From Oceanirhabdus seepicola (GTDB lineage: Bacteria > Bacillota > Clostridia > Clostridiales > Clostridiaceae), in NCBI RefSeq assembly GCF_023684385.1, contig NZ_JAGSOJ010000001.1, forward strand, positions 1,015,146 through 1,079,145: a DNA stretch of 64,000 bases, in the 5' to 3' direction. Position numbers and translations under genes: made by a program. Shown here in pieces: positions 16,781 to 25,721 of the stretch (its first letter is position 1; every line of letters begins with the position of its first letter). Below the pieces are notes generated by a model. That model saw nothing but the letters and a program-made list of their open reading frames with translations. It was not told the origin of the DNA and did not search any database.

Positions 16781-18784
16781 TTATAGTTTAAATTTATTCA
16801 TTTCTCTTTCTAAATTTTTAATATTATTATTAAATTTTTCAACTGAGCTAGCAATCTCATTTATTTGTGCTGATTGTTCTTCTGTAGAAGCACTAATTTC
16901 TTCAGTAGCTGCTGCTGATTCTTGTGATAGTGTTGCAATAGCTTCTAAAGCATTAACTAATTGTTCCTTTGCTGTGTTAACAAACTCCATGTCTTTTGCT
17001 AATTTACTTATTGAAGAAGCCACAAAATTTGTATTCCCATCAATCTCTTCAAAAACAGAATTGGTATTATTTAGATTATGATTTGCTTCCTTTACTGTTA
17101 CTCTTGCTGTTTCCATAGTGTTATTAGTATCATTTACAATCTGCACTACACTTCCAATAATTTCAGCAATTTCTTTAGTTGCCTGTCCAGATTCTTCTGC
17201 TAATTTACGAACTTCTTCTGCCACAACAGCAAAACCTCTTCCATGTTCTCCTGCTCGCGCCGCCTCAATTGATGCATTAAGTGATAAAAGATTTGTCTGT
17301 TCTGAAACACTTTTTATAGATTCAACAATACTTAAAATTGACTTAGATTTTTCATTGAGTTCTGAAATTTTTTCATCAACTTCATCTGTAGAATGAACAG
17401 TAACTCTAAATTTATCATTTAATATAACTATAGATTCCTTACCTTCTTTATTACTATTATTCATATTATCCGTGTTACTTCGAGCCTCTTCAATCATACT
17501 AGACATTTCTTCTATCCTATTACTTAACTCTTTACTAAGTTCCACTCTTTCATCTACTTCTTGAGCCATATCTGCTGAGCCATTTGCAATACTCTCTACA
17601 GCCTGTGTTACATGATTACTGGCCATTGAAAGCCCATTAACAGTTTCGTTTATTTTAATAGATTCATCTGCAATGAATTGTACTGAATTATGAGTCTCTA
17701 TTACAAGATTTCTTACATTATCCACCATCTTATTGAAGTTATTAGAAAGGTTCCCAATTTCATCTTTACTTTTAACTTCAAGTTTTAAATCAAAGTATCC
17801 TTCTCCTACTTTTTTCATGTAACTTTCAATCTCTTGAATGGGTTTAATGATAGTTTTACCTATTGTAATGTTTATCAATGCAATAAGAATTAAAAAGCCA
17901 ACTATACCAATAATACTTGAATTTCTGATATTACTCTTATAAGCTCCTTCTATTTTTTCTGCAGGTAATGCAATCATTATAACACTATCATTTAATTTTC
18001 TACTTTTAACATAATAATTGACATCATGAACTTCCAGTTTAGACATTTTATCTTTATTCAGTAATGCGGATAATCCCCTTGTAACTTCCTCTAGATTTTT
18101 TCCTATCTGAGATGGATCTTTGTGATTAATAATTACTCCAGAAGTATCTGCAATATAAGCAAAACCATTTTTACCAAGATAGAGATTTTCTATTGTTTTC
18201 TGAACATCCATTTTAGATGTAATGCTCTCAATAGCTTCTACTGATACGCCTATCTGAACAATCCCCTTTTGATCTAATCGCGATACCCCAATATATTGAA
18301 ACATTTTTTGATCGGTTCCACGTTTAGAAGGAACTTGAGCCAATTCTCCGTTTACTTGATTCATTAACTCTAAAAATGGTTTTGTTTGCTCTGAAGCTTT
18401 ACAATCAAATCCAAAAAACTCAGGTATATTACCATTTGCTATAATACCATTCTCATCAATAACATGAATTTCTTCGACTTTCAATGATTTAGCTAAATCT
18501 GTAATTTTTGAAGTTTCTAATTTAGTTGGATCTGCTTTAATAATTTCAGCTATAGATTTTGCTAAATTGATATTTTTTCTATCTAATTCATCCATGGTAA
18601 TGTTTACAATTTCTTCAGCAGTCAATATAGATTTTTCAACGCTCTCCAATTGCATAGTTATTTGTTGTTCAACAATTTCCTCTGCCATATTATTGGCAGA
18701 AGAAATATTAAATACAGTAAGCGCCGTTAAAATGAAAATTACTAAAATACCAATAATTAAAATTATTTTACTCTTTAGTTTCAT
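16781..18784 (-). CDS. Methyl-accepting chemotaxis protein with Cache-type sensor
   Basis: 667-residue membrane receptor. The first membrane segment is at about 6-26, followed by an extracellular sensor of roughly 255 residues that looks like a single/double Cache domain ([26 protein letters not shown] near 205-230). A second membrane segment lies near 285-305, a HAMP domain follows ([25 protein letters not shown]), and then the cytoplasmic coiled-coil signalling domain. The hairpin tip reads [20 protein letters not shown] with [18 protein letters not shown], which binds CheA/CheW. No pentapeptide tether for CheR/CheB was seen at the C-terminus. No chemotaxis genes adjoin it, as is usual for dispersed receptors. 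Ligand unknown. Confidence 0.95.
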   Translation of the reverse strand: MKLKSKIILIIGILVIFILTALTVFNISSANNMAEEIVEQQITMQLESVEKSILTAEEIVNITMDELDRKNINLAKSIAEIIKADPTKLETSKITDLAKSLKVEEIHVIDENGIIANGNIPEFFGFDCKASEQTKPFLELMNQVNGELAQVPSKRGTDQKMFQYIGVSRLDQKGIVQIGVSVEAIESITSKMDVQKTIENLYLGKNGFAYIADTSGVIINHKDPSQIGKNLEEVTRGLSALLNKDKMSKLEVHDVNYYVKSRKLNDSVIMIALPAEKIEGAYKSNIRNSSIIGIVGFLILIALINITIGKTIIKPIQEIESYMKKVGEGYFDLKLEVKSKDEIGNLSNNFNKMVDNVRNLVIETHNSVQFIADESIKINETVNGLSMASNHVTQAVESIANGSADMAQEVDERVELSKELSNRIEEMSSMIEEARSNTDNMNNSNKEGKESIVILNDKFRVTVHSTDEVDEKISELNEKSKSILSIVESIKSVSEQTNLLSLNASIEAARAGEHGRGFAVVAEEVRKLAEESGQATKEIAEIIGSVVQIVNDTNNTMETARVTVKEANHNLNNTNSVFEEIDGNTNFVASSISKLAKDMEFVNTAKEQLVNALEAIATLSQESAAATEEISASTEEQSAQINEIASSVEKFNNNIKNLEREMNKFKL

Positions 18785-19149
18785 ATTCTTCAGACTTCCT
18801 CTCCATTATTATTTAATTTCTTTATTACCCTTTTTTAATACCATTTATTCAGCCTCTATATTCGCATACTACATCAGCCTTTTTTCAGCAATATAGTATA
18901 TTATTTTTATAAATACTACATCACACATCTTCTATATTCTACATTTTGTATAACATTCCTCTTTTAATTATGTTTTAATTTCAATAATTTTATTATATTT
19001 ATTGTAATATTTAACTTTTTTATTAACCCTTTACCACCCAATAAGTTTTATCTCCAATTCACTCATATTCATTCTTCTTCTCCTTGAGAAAATCACAAGC
19101 CTACTTCACCTATCAACAGATTCATGAATTTATAATTTCCTATAGAGTA
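18785..19149. other. Gene-free AT-rich stretch upstream of the chemoreceptor
   Basis: No credible coding region. It should hold the chemoreceptor promoter on the minus strand. I could not pick a clear sigma-A site. A weak sigma-D-like pair (TAAA, then GCTGAAAA 16 bases later) occurs near 18890-18920 on the minus strand but is too loose to call. Confidence 0.4.
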
Positions 19150-19150
19150 A

Positions 19151-19188
19151 AAAAACGTAACCACTATGAACCAAGTGGTTACGTTTTT
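19151..19188 (-). terminator. Terminator downstream of the 19223-19876 gene
   Basis: 15-bp perfect stem (AAAAACGTAACCACT with its complement) and an 8-base loop, with T runs on both sides. It sits 34 bases after the stop of the minus-strand gene. Confidence 0.85.
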
Positions 19189-19222
19189 ATATTATTAACT
19201 TTCTGTTGTCACACCTCTCATA

Positions 19223-19876
19223 TTATTCAGTTCTTAAATTACGATAAAATACAACTGAATTTCCTGTGTTCATAAGTTGCATACCTTCAACTGATTTTGG
19301 AAAAAAAGTAACAATAACCATTGAAGGAGTCTCTTTTAGAAAATTTCTTTGAATGAGACTTCCAGTTTCTAATACTGCTATAACAGAAATAGACCCTGGG
19401 GAAGTCTTAGCCTCAAAAGAAATCATACTAATTTCAGTTGGGTTAGGAGGTAATGGGAATTTTTCTCCTGGTTCCAATTTAAAGTATTCATCTTGATACA
19501 CTACATTTATCCTCATACATTCAAAATTAAAACTTTTAGTGGATACCAATTTCAACTCTGAAACTTTCTTGTTCAAGTCCCACTTACAAGGGCATTGAGA
19601 AAGATATTGAACCTCAGATTCTTCACCTTCAACTATCAGCGCTATATCAACTTTGTTTATTGTACACTCTTTATCGTTGTACTTACAAACGTACTCTAAT
19701 TCAACGTATTCTATTGTTCTTTCAGTGTCCACATCTATATTGCAACTAAATTCTTCCTTAGGTCTTTGTATACTTTGAGATTCACAAAAACTCTCACAAT
19801 AGAGCTCAATATACCTATAGAGATTCCTCTCCCAGTAGAGATTATCATCCCAATTGGAGTTAATTTGATATTTCAT
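19223..19876 (-). CDS. Protein of unknown function
   Basis: About 217 residues, not recognised. No signal peptide or membrane segment. The N-terminal part is acidic and aromatic (NSNWDDNLYWERNLYRYIELYCESFCES), and several cysteines are scattered through it (CES, CKY, CPCKW, FECMR). The C-terminal half is probably beta-rich, with PLPPNPTEISMISFEAKTSPGS and a final SVVFYRNLRTE. An ATG at 19876 lies 9 bases from AGTGAGG; a GTG at 19891 overlaps that site and is less likely. Monocistronic, with a strong terminator. Some resemblance to SipL/DUF3794-like coat proteins in tone, but I cannot support it. Confidence 0.6.
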   Translation of the reverse strand: MKYQINSNWDDNLYWERNLYRYIELYCESFCESQSIQRPKEEFSCNIDVDTERTIEYVELEYVCKYNDKECTINKVDIALIVEGEESEVQYLSQCPCKWDLNKKVSELKLVSTKSFNFECMRINVVYQDEYFKLEPGEKFPLPPNPTEISMISFEAKTSPGSISVIAVLETGSLIQRNFLKETPSMVIVTFFPKSVEGMQLMNTGNSVVFYRNLRTE

Positions 19877-20005
19877 AAAATCGAACCTCACTTTAACATC
19901 TTATTATTTTACTCTACTATATAATATGAATTTATGATAATAAGCGTAACAAATACATAAGTACTACTAAGAACCTAGTTGTGAAAAGAAAATTGATAAC
20001 ATAAA

Positions 20006-20050
20006 AACTTCCCAGTACCAACATATCATTAATGTTGATACTGGGAAGTT
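20006..20050 (-). terminator. Terminator of the Xre gene
   Basis: AACTTCCCAGTA and CAACAT arms pair with ATGTTG and TACTGGGAAGTT, leaving a small internal loop and a 7-base terminal loop. It is followed by TTTTATG on the minus strand, 15 bases after the stop. Confidence 0.8.
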
Positions 20051-20064
20051 GAATGTGCCTTAAC

Positions 20065-20259
20065 TTAATCAAAAAATATTTCCTCCACGCTCATTCCAAA
20101 TAAATCTTTTATTACCTTTACTTCATTTAAGGTGAATTGACTATGACCGTTCTCTTTTCTTGCATAAGACTCCCTAGTCATTTCAAGGATTTCAGCCATA
20201 TTCCTTTGCTTTATATCTCTCATAGCTCTAAGACCTTTTAATTTATAGTTTTTATCCAT
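20065..20259 (-). CDS. Xre-family small HTH regulator
   Basis: 64 residues, nearly all helix-turn-helix of the Xre/Cro type: LKGLRAMRDIKQRNMAEILEMTRESYARKENGHSQFTL contains helix 2, the turn and recognition helix 3, followed by NEVKVIKDLFGMSVEEIFF, the usual closing SxxELF-like helix. The alanine normally found in helix 2 (Q-x-x-A/M-A) is partly altered to NMAEIL. It is a stand-alone DNA-binding protein of the sort found next to mobile or stress genes. The neighbouring gene at 19223 could be a target, but nothing shows it. The promoter TTGACA-17-TAAAAT lies just upstream. Confidence 0.85.
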   Translation of the reverse strand: MDKNYKLKGLRAMRDIKQRNMAEILEMTRESYARKENGHSQFTLNEVKVIKDLFGMSVEEIFFD

Positions 20260-20300
20260 AATCTCTCCCCCTAATTACATAAATATTAATTACATAATAA

Positions 20301-20329
20301 ATTTTAGATGTTTTTCCTTTAATTGTCAA
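20301..20329 (-). promoter_or_regulatory. Sigma-A promoter of the Xre gene
   Basis: On the minus strand TTGACA at 20329-20324, a 17-base spacer and TAAAAT at 20306-20301, giving a leader of about 35 bases to the ATG at 20259. The remaining bases of the 345-base gap 20260-20604 hold no gene. Confidence 0.65.
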
Positions 20330-20564
20330 ATAACACCATAAAATGATCACTTTTTGTAAATCTTTTTTATCACATCCTTTCAATAGTCTAATTCAGTATT
20401 TTTAAAATACAAATTTTCTTTTTATTTTCTTACATATTTCAAACGTATATTTTATTCTTGTATTAAATATCTTTCTTAATTGTTTTGTCGAAATCACTAG
20501 TAACTTAACATTTTTTGTTATAAAATATCAATTAGAGAGATTATTAATAGTTTATACATACATT

Positions 20565-20573
20565 TGCTATAAT
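20565..20573 (+). promoter_or_regulatory. Extended -10 promoter of the GGDEF-EAL gene
   Basis: TGC directly before TATAAT (20568-20573) forms an extended -10 element, with no good -35 box, about 25 bases before the strong AAGGAGGGGG ribosome site. Confidence 0.5.
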
Positions 20574-20604
20574 TAATTCACTATTGACATAAGGAGGGGG
20601 ACGT

Positions 20605-22608
20605 ATGAATAGGGGAACTAACAAAATTTTTATTATCCTTATTGTATTGATTACAACTTTATTAATAACTTTGCAATACATAATTTTTCAAATTCAACCT
20701 TTAGATACGTTAAATCCTTTAGAAGCTATAGGAATTCAACACCTAATCTTAACTAGTAAATTTTTGATTATCATATTAGCAATTATAAATATTATATTTT
20801 TATATGTACACTATATATTTCGCAAGAAAACTGCTCATAAGCATATTCAACAGGTTTCCAAAGAACTTTCAGATGTTAAAGAAGAACTTAAATCGCAATT
20901 CAATAATCTTGAAATAAGTAATAAGAGATTACAACTAAGCGAAGAAAGATATGAACTAGCCTTAATGGCTTCAAACGATGGAATCATGGACTGTAATGTG
21001 CAAACTCAAGAATTCTTTTATTCTTCTCAATTCTTATCTATGATTGGTTATAGTCAATCAGAATTTGATACAACACGAAGTTGTTTTGATCTTATTCATG
21101 ATGATGACCGCCAATTGATTATAACTGAGATTAATCGTTATTTAGAAAAAAAACAGGATTCCATTAGTGCTCAATATCGTATGTTACATAAAGATGGACA
21201 TTATATTTGGATGGAATGCAATGGAATAGCCACTTGGGATAAAGATGGAAAACCCTCAAGAATACTTTTTGTTCAAAAGGATATCTCAAAGGAAACTCAA
21301 TGGCGTGAAAAAATCTACCACATAGCTTATTATGATATGCTTACTAAATTACCTAACCGTCATCTTTTTAGAAAACGATTAAAAGCTTCTATTAAAGACA
21401 CTATTGCTCATGGAAAAAAAGGCGCTCTATTTTTTGTGGATCTTGATAACTTTAAAAATGTTAATGATACTCTTGGTCATAAAGTAGGAGATAATCTTCT
21501 CATAAAAATAAGTGAGACACTTCAATCTAACCTAGGAGATAATGTTATTATTTCTAGGTTTGGTGGGGATGAATTTTTAATAATGTATACTGACATCCAT
21601 AACGAGGACTACATTGAAGCTCAAGCTAAAATCATTTTGAATATTTTTAATAATCCATGGCATTTAGTTGAGGATATGAACACCTACATAACCGCAAGTA
21701 TTGGTATCTGCGTTTATCCTGACAATGGAAATAATGAATATGAAATATTAAAAAAGGCTGATTCTGCAATGTATAGTGCTAAAAAACTGGGTAAGAATCA
21801 ATACAAGATTTATCATGATCATATTTCCAAGGAAATTCTTAAAAAGAATACTATTCAGAACGCACTTAGAGATGCCTTAAAACACAACCAATTTGAGCTG
21901 TATTATCAACCACAGTACAATGTTAAAAAAGAATGTTTTTGTGGCCTTGAAGCACTTATTCGTTGGAATCATCCTAAATTAGGATGGATATCACCTGGAG
22001 AGTTTATCCCAATTGCTGAAGAAACCAGCTTAATTCGTCAGATTGGTACTTGGGTTTTAAAAACTGCATGTACACAAGCAAAAAAATGGTTAGATGAAGG
22101 TTACATATTTGAAACAGTATCCGTTAACATATCTCCTTTATCACTTCAACAAAGTGATTTTATTGATATAGTACAACGGACTCTCAATGAAACAGGATTA
22201 CCTCCACATCATCTAGATATTGAAATAACTGAAACTGCACTTATGCATACTTTAGAACTCAATATTAAAACTTTACAAAAACTAGTTGATCTTGGCTTAA
22301 ATGTATCACTAGATGATTTTGGGACAGGCTACTCTTCTCTAAATTATTTAAAGCGCTTGCCTATTAAAACAGTTAAAATAGATCGTACTTTCCTTGAGGA
22401 TATGTGTAGTAATTCTATGGAGGAATCAATAATTGAAGGTATAATTCTACTTTCACATAAAATGAACCTTACAGTTGTTGCAGAAGGTGTTGAAACTAAA
22501 GAACAATTTGACTTGCTTGCTAAAAACCACTGTGATGTAATTCAAGGTTATTATTTTGCTCGGCCTAGCTCTTCTGAGGAAGCTAGTAAATTTTTAAATA
22601 AAAATTAG
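20605..22608 (+). CDS. Membrane-bound PAS-GGDEF-EAL cyclic di-GMP enzyme
   Basis: 667 residues. Two membrane segments (about 7-28 and 46-68), a coiled coil (75-110), a PAS domain (about 112-230) with a PAC end (GHYIWMECNG, VQKDISKE), a GGDEF domain (about 240-400) and an EAL domain (about 412-665). The diguanylate cyclase site SRFGGDEF is intact, but the inhibitory RxxD site in front of it is absent. The phosphodiesterase residues are all present: EALIRW, NISP, EITETAL, DDFGTGYSS, KIDRTF, EGVET. Both activities are therefore possible, which one dominates depending on the PAS signal. It is monocistronic and ends in an exceptional palindromic terminator. Confidence 0.95.
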   Translation: MNRGTNKIFIILIVLITTLLITLQYIIFQIQPLDTLNPLEAIGIQHLILTSKFLIIILAIINIIFLYVHYIFRKKTAHKHIQQVSKELSDVKEELKSQFNNLEISNKRLQLSEERYELALMASNDGIMDCNVQTQEFFYSSQFLSMIGYSQSEFDTTRSCFDLIHDDDRQLIITEINRYLEKKQDSISAQYRMLHKDGHYIWMECNGIATWDKDGKPSRILFVQKDISKETQWREKIYHIAYYDMLTKLPNRHLFRKRLKASIKDTIAHGKKGALFFVDLDNFKNVNDTLGHKVGDNLLIKISETLQSNLGDNVIISRFGGDEFLIMYTDIHNEDYIEAQAKIILNIFNNPWHLVEDMNTYITASIGICVYPDNGNNEYEILKKADSAMYSAKKLGKNQYKIYHDHISKEILKKNTIQNALRDALKHNQFELYYQPQYNVKKECFCGLEALIRWNHPKLGWISPGEFIPIAEETSLIRQIGTWVLKTACTQAKKWLDEGYIFETVSVNISPLSLQQSDFIDIVQRTLNETGLPPHHLDIEITETALMHTLELNIKTLQKLVDLGLNVSLDDFGTGYSSLNYLKRLPIKTVKIDRTFLEDMCSNSMEESIIEGIILLSHKMNLTVVAEGVETKEQFDLLAKNHCDVIQGYYFARPSSSEEASKFLNKN

Positions 22609-22614
22609 AACTTT

Positions 22615-22668
22615 AAGGGGTATCTCTCGAAATGATTAATTAATCATTTCGAGAGATACCCCTTTTCA
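22615..22668 (+). terminator. Perfect 50-bp palindromic terminator
   Basis: 25-base arms 22615-22639 and 22640-22664 are exact reverse complements with no spacer (arm AAGGGGTATCTCTCGAAATG plus ATTAA). The T run continues to 22666. It follows the GGDEF-EAL stop by 6 bases. Confidence 0.9.
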
Positions 22669-22765
22669 ATAACCTGAAATTCTAAATACATAAAACAGAC
22701 TTAAAACAATATAGTGTAATTTTGTTAACAAATTAATCATTATGAAAAATATCCCTTTTTTGAGA

Positions 22766-22851
22766 TTGACAATTATATCGGGAGCCGTTATAATTAATAT
22801 AACGTTAACCGATATAACGGCAAACATTATATCGGAAACAATAATATTGTA
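22766..22851 (+). promoter_or_regulatory. Consensus promoter with multiple PadR-type operator half-sites
   Basis: TTGACA at 22766-22771, a 17-base spacer and TATAAT at 22789-22794. Repeated half-sites TATATCGG, CCGTTATA, TATAACG, CCGATATAACGG and TATATCGG overlap the spacer and continue some 55 bases downstream, in inverted and direct arrangement. The PadR gene begins at 22863, so this is very likely its own operator. Confidence 0.8.
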
Positions 22852-22862
22852 GGTGATCTAGT

Positions 22863-23195
22863 ATGGGTAAATCAAATGAAAACATTGTGTTAACGGAAGC
22901 GGTATATTATATTTTATTATCTTTATATGAACCGCTTCATGGATATGGTATTATGCAAAATATTGAACAACTAAGTAATGGTAGAGTAAAACTTGCACCC
23001 GGTACACTATACGGAGCAATTAGCACCTTGTTGGATAAAAACTGGATAGAAGCTCTTAAAGAAGAAAAATCAAGCAGAAAAAAAGAATATGTTATAACTG
23101 ATACTGGCAAGGAAGCTGTTAAGATTGAAATTTCAAGACTAAAAGAATTATTACTTAACGGTGAAAAAATTATAGGAGGGAGTTGTCATGAGTAA
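22863..23195 (+). CDS. PadR family transcriptional regulator (short form)
   Basis: 110-residue winged-helix repressor: LTEAVYYILLSLYEPLHGYGIMQ, then GRVKLAPGTLYGAISTLLDKNWI and the wing SRKKEYVITDTGKEAVKIE. This is the short PadR-s1 type that usually pairs with a DUF2812 membrane protein, and that gene follows with an 8-base overlap. The start has AGGTGATC at acceptable spacing. The array of TATATCGG-like half-sites upstream implies autoregulation. The inducer is unknown; cell-envelope stress or drugs are typical for the family. Confidence 0.92.
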   Translation: MGKSNENIVLTEAVYYILLSLYEPLHGYGIMQNIEQLSNGRVKLAPGTLYGAISTLLDKNWIEALKEEKSSRKKEYVITDTGKEAVKIEISRLKELLLNGEKIIGGSCHE

Positions 23196-23745
23196 AGTAA
23201 TTCGTAAATTTTTTATGGCATGGGATTTTGAAAAAGAAGAGAACTGGCTTAATACTATGTCCAAAAATGGAATGAAACTCTGTAAAGTAAAAGGATGCAC
23301 ATATACATTTGAAGAATGCAACCCAGGAGATTATCAATACAAATTAGAAATGCTGGATAATTATGTTACATCAGATGAAAGTAAGGAATATATTGAATTC
23401 TTAGAAGATACAGGAGTTGAATATATTGGTAATGTATTAAGATGGGTTTATTTGAGAAAGAAAACATCAGATGGAGAATTTGAACTGTTTAGTAATATTG
23501 ATTCGAAAATTGCACATTTAATGAAGATTTTAAGGGTAATTTCTTTCTTTTTATGTTTACAAATCTATGTTGGTATAGAAGATGTGATTACTTGTATAAA
23601 AGATATTGCAGCTCAACATATTGAAGTAAAAAATATGGTGTCCGCTCTGCCATCTATAATTGTTTATATTCTACTTGGAATAGGAGTTTACAAGATTGGC
23701 ACCAAAATCAAGGATTTAAAGAATAAAAGAGTATTGCAGGAATAA
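23188..23745 (+). CDS. DUF2812 membrane protein
   Basis: 185 residues. The N-terminal 100 residues form the DUF2812 domain: FFMAWDFEKEENWLNTMSKNG, YTFEECNPGDYQYKLE and WVYLRKKTSDGEFELFS. Two membrane segments follow at about 113-135 and 148-168, then a basic tail. It overlaps the PadR gene by 8 bases and has its own GGAGGG site inside it. PadR-DUF2812 pairs are widespread in Firmicutes and are thought to respond to envelope insults, with DUF2812 perhaps acting as co-sensor. Function is not established. Confidence 0.9.
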   Translation: MSKVIRKFFMAWDFEKEENWLNTMSKNGMKLCKVKGCTYTFEECNPGDYQYKLEMLDNYVTSDESKEYIEFLEDTGVEYIGNVLRWVYLRKKTSDGEFELFSNIDSKIAHLMKILRVISFFLCLQIYVGIEDVITCIKDIAAQHIEVKNMVSALPSIIVYILLGIGVYKIGTKIKDLKNKRVLQE

Positions 23746-23759
23746 TAGGAGTTACTTAT

Positions 23760-23781
23760 CAGGAGGGGAAATCCCCTCCTG
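23760..23781. terminator. Short GC-rich hairpin after DUF2812
   Basis: CAGGAGGGGA/TCCCCTCCTG-type perfect stem with a minimal loop, 15 bases after the DUF2812 stop. No T run follows on the plus strand, so terminator activity is uncertain. Confidence 0.45.
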
Positions 23782-23796
23782 AAATTGTTGACAAAG

Positions 23797-24723
23797 TTAT
23801 AATATATTGTCTTCACTCTTTATTAATTTAACTTCATGTAATAGGCGTTCAACCTCTTCCTTTTTACAAAGATCAAAAGAAAAAGCTGTAGAGCTGCCAC
23901 ATGCAACTCCCCATCTAAAGGCTTCGATAATATCTGGATTTTTAGAATAACTAGCTAAGAATCCCGCAATAAGGGAGTCCCCTGCTCCAACTGAGTTTTT
24001 CACTTTCCCTTTTGGTGCAGACCCATGATATACACCTTCATTACATATTAGTAGTGCGCCTTCTGAAGCCATAGAAACTATTACATTTTCAGCTCCCATT
24101 TCAAGAAGTTTCTTTCCATAATGTATAACTTCTTCTGTTGTGTTTATATCAACATCAAATATTTCACTTAATTCATGATTATTCGGTTTAATTAAAAAAG
24201 GTTTATGTACTAAAGTAGATGTTAACCCAACACCTGTGGTATCAACTACTACTTTTACATCATTGTTAATATACCTTTTCTGTATCTGTGCATATATATC
24301 TCTAGGTAAATTTTTTTGAATATTACCTGCAAGAACAAGATAGTCATTTGATGTTAATTGCTCTAGCTTATGAAATAATTTTTCCAAGTCATCTTCGGTT
24401 ATATTAGGGCCCGCTCCATTTATTTCTGTTTCTTTATTAGATTTAAGCTTTACATTGATTCTTGAATCTCCACCTGTAGCTATAAAGTCTGTATCTACAC
24501 CCTCATTTTCTAAAAAATTTTTGATGTACTCTCCTGTGAATCCTCCGATGAATCCTAAAGTTTTAGTTTTTATATCAAGATTATTCAGAACTCTTGATAC
24601 ATTAATTCCTTTTCCACCAGGATATTTATAATCTTTTTTTACTCTATTTATTTCTCCTTGTTTAAAGTCAACAACTTGAACTACATAATCTATTGATGGA
24701 TTTAATGTCAATGTATATATCAT
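23797..24723 (-). CDS. fruK: 1-phosphofructokinase-type PfkB sugar kinase
   Basis: 308 residues, full length for the FruK/LacC subfamily. TLTLNPSIDYVVQV at the N-terminus and PGGKGINVSRVLNNL near 34-48 (substrate side) are typical of 1-phosphofructokinase, and KNSVGAGDSLIAGFLASY near 244-261 is the ATP/catalytic PfkB signature with the catalytic Asp. It phosphorylates fructose-1-phosphate (or tagatose-6-phosphate). Unlike the usual fruRKA operon there is no fructose PTS or DeoR regulator adjoining; the upstream gene encodes a TfoX-C protein 39 bases away on the same strand. The exact substrate is therefore less sure than the family. Confidence 0.88.
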   Translation of the reverse strand: MIYTLTLNPSIDYVVQVVDFKQGEINRVKKDYKYPGGKGINVSRVLNNLDIKTKTLGFIGGFTGEYIKNFLENEGVDTDFIATGGDSRINVKLKSNKETEINGAGPNITEDDLEKLFHKLEQLTSNDYLVLAGNIQKNLPRDIYAQIQKRYINNDVKVVVDTTGVGLTSTLVHKPFLIKPNNHELSEIFDVDINTTEEVIHYGKKLLEMGAENVIVSMASEGALLICNEGVYHGSAPKGKVKNSVGAGDSLIAGFLASYSKNPDIIEAFRWGVACGSSTAFSFDLCKKEEVERLLHEVKLIKSEDNIL

Positions 24724-24762
24724 TTTCCGTCACAACCTTTTTCCTTCTATAATCTTTAATCT

Positions 24763-25029
24763 TTATTGGCTAACCCTCTCAAATATTTCCCTAACCCTTT
24801 TCTTTTCACCTTCACTCAACCCATGCCACCTTACGCCTTTAATAGCACCCTCTATTGCATATGACATATTAAGGCATGGCTCTAACCCTTCATTCTTTAA
24901 TCTTATTATCACCTCATTGGTTCCTAAATATTTTAGTTCTTCATATGAGTTTATACCAACTTTATTTAACTTTTCCTCAAGTGATTTTCCTATGTTGACA
25001 ACTTTACTTAGATTATTAATTTCCCTCAC
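24763..25029 (-). CDS. TfoX C-terminal domain protein
   Basis: 88 residues with only the C-terminal helix-hairpin-helix-like domain of TfoX/Sxy: LSKVVNIGKSLEEKLNKVGINSYEELKYLG, then NMSYAIEGAIKGVRWHGLSEGEKKRVREIF. Stand-alone TfoX-C proteins are common in Firmicutes and often have no shown role in competence. The GTG start at 25029 has AAGGAG six bases upstream. The gene lies just upstream of the PfkB kinase gene and may be co-transcribed with it. Confidence 0.87.
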   Translation of the reverse strand: MREINNLSKVVNIGKSLEEKLNKVGINSYEELKYLGTNEVIIRLKNEGLEPCLNMSYAIEGAIKGVRWHGLSEGEKKRVREIFERVSQ

Positions 25030-25119
25030 TCCTTACTCCTTTATTTAAATCTTATATGATATATAGATTTACCGTCATTTCCCCTTTATTAATTATACCT
25101 ATATATAATATAATTTTCT

Positions 25120-25269
25120 ATGCTCGGAATAATTATGCATCATTTGAAAACTCAAGAAATTAGGCACGTGAGTAGCACAGAGAGCCTTATCGACGCCGTG
25201 TTTAATTTTTTTGAACAGCCTGAAGAGCCACACATAATGCGTGACCCTTATTTACTAGATTGCTCGTGA
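25120..25269 (+). other. Short open frame in a GC-richer patch, coding doubtful
   Basis: A 49-codon frame from ATG at 25120 (or 25135) to TGA. It is free of stops and contains IRHVSSTESLIDAVFNFFE and PHIMRDPYLLDCS. No ribosome site precedes it. The patch is visibly richer in G+C than the surrounding spacer, suggesting a leftover of imported DNA. I do not recognise the peptide. Confidence 0.25.
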
Positions 25270-25286
25270 AAAGAATTTTCCAATAG

Positions 25287-25721
25287 CTAATATTTATATT
25301 TTTCTAACACTTTAAGTTCCTTATAAAAATCTTTACAATCCATATATGGACATTCTTCTAAGAAGTACCATATTGAAATTGCATGTATCAGTTCGTATGC
25401 AACATTGTAGTATTGTTCAGGTTTAGGATTAATTCTCCTAAAATTCGGATGGTTCGTCCATTCTTTTATGAACCAAGAGATATACCAAAATCCTTTAGAC
25501 ATTATTTTAGGGGATTCGTATAGCTTGTCATCTTCATCTACATTATCAGATTCTTCCACCTTATTGGATTCCTTTTCCTTACACTTCTCTTCACAATACT
25601 TAAGCATTGTTTTTAATAACACAATAAACTGCTCGTGTCTCCACACTAACCGTGTTTTTATACTGAATAAAAATGTATTTTCTCCAGCTTGAAATTCATT
25701 TAAAAGTTTTTCAGATACCAT
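25287..25721 (-). CDS. Protein of unknown function
   Basis: 144 residues, not recognised. It is soluble and helical, with an acidic low-complexity linker (KEKESNKVEESDNVDEDDK) dividing an N-terminal helical pair from a C-terminal part rich in Trp and Tyr (GFWYISWFIKEWTNHPNFR and AYELIHAISIWYFLEECPYMDCKDFYKEL). The start ATG follows GAGGGTGG. It stands alone between two long spacers. Confidence 0.6.
   Translation of the reverse strand: MVSEKLLNEFQAGENTFLFSIKTRLVWRHEQFIVLLKTMLKYCEEKCKEKESNKVEESDNVDEDDKLYESPKIMSKGFWYISWFIKEWTNHPNFRRINPKPEQYYNVAYELIHAISIWYFLEECPYMDCKDFYKELKVLEKYKY

Noticed and set aside
17118-17396. Plus-strand frame opposite the chemoreceptor
   Set aside because: Antisense shadow of the conserved signalling domain; no ribosome site or homology.
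18785-18960. Sigma-D promoter for the chemoreceptor
   Set aside because: The best candidate matches 6 of 8 bases at the -10 and has 16-base spacing; too weak to list as a site.
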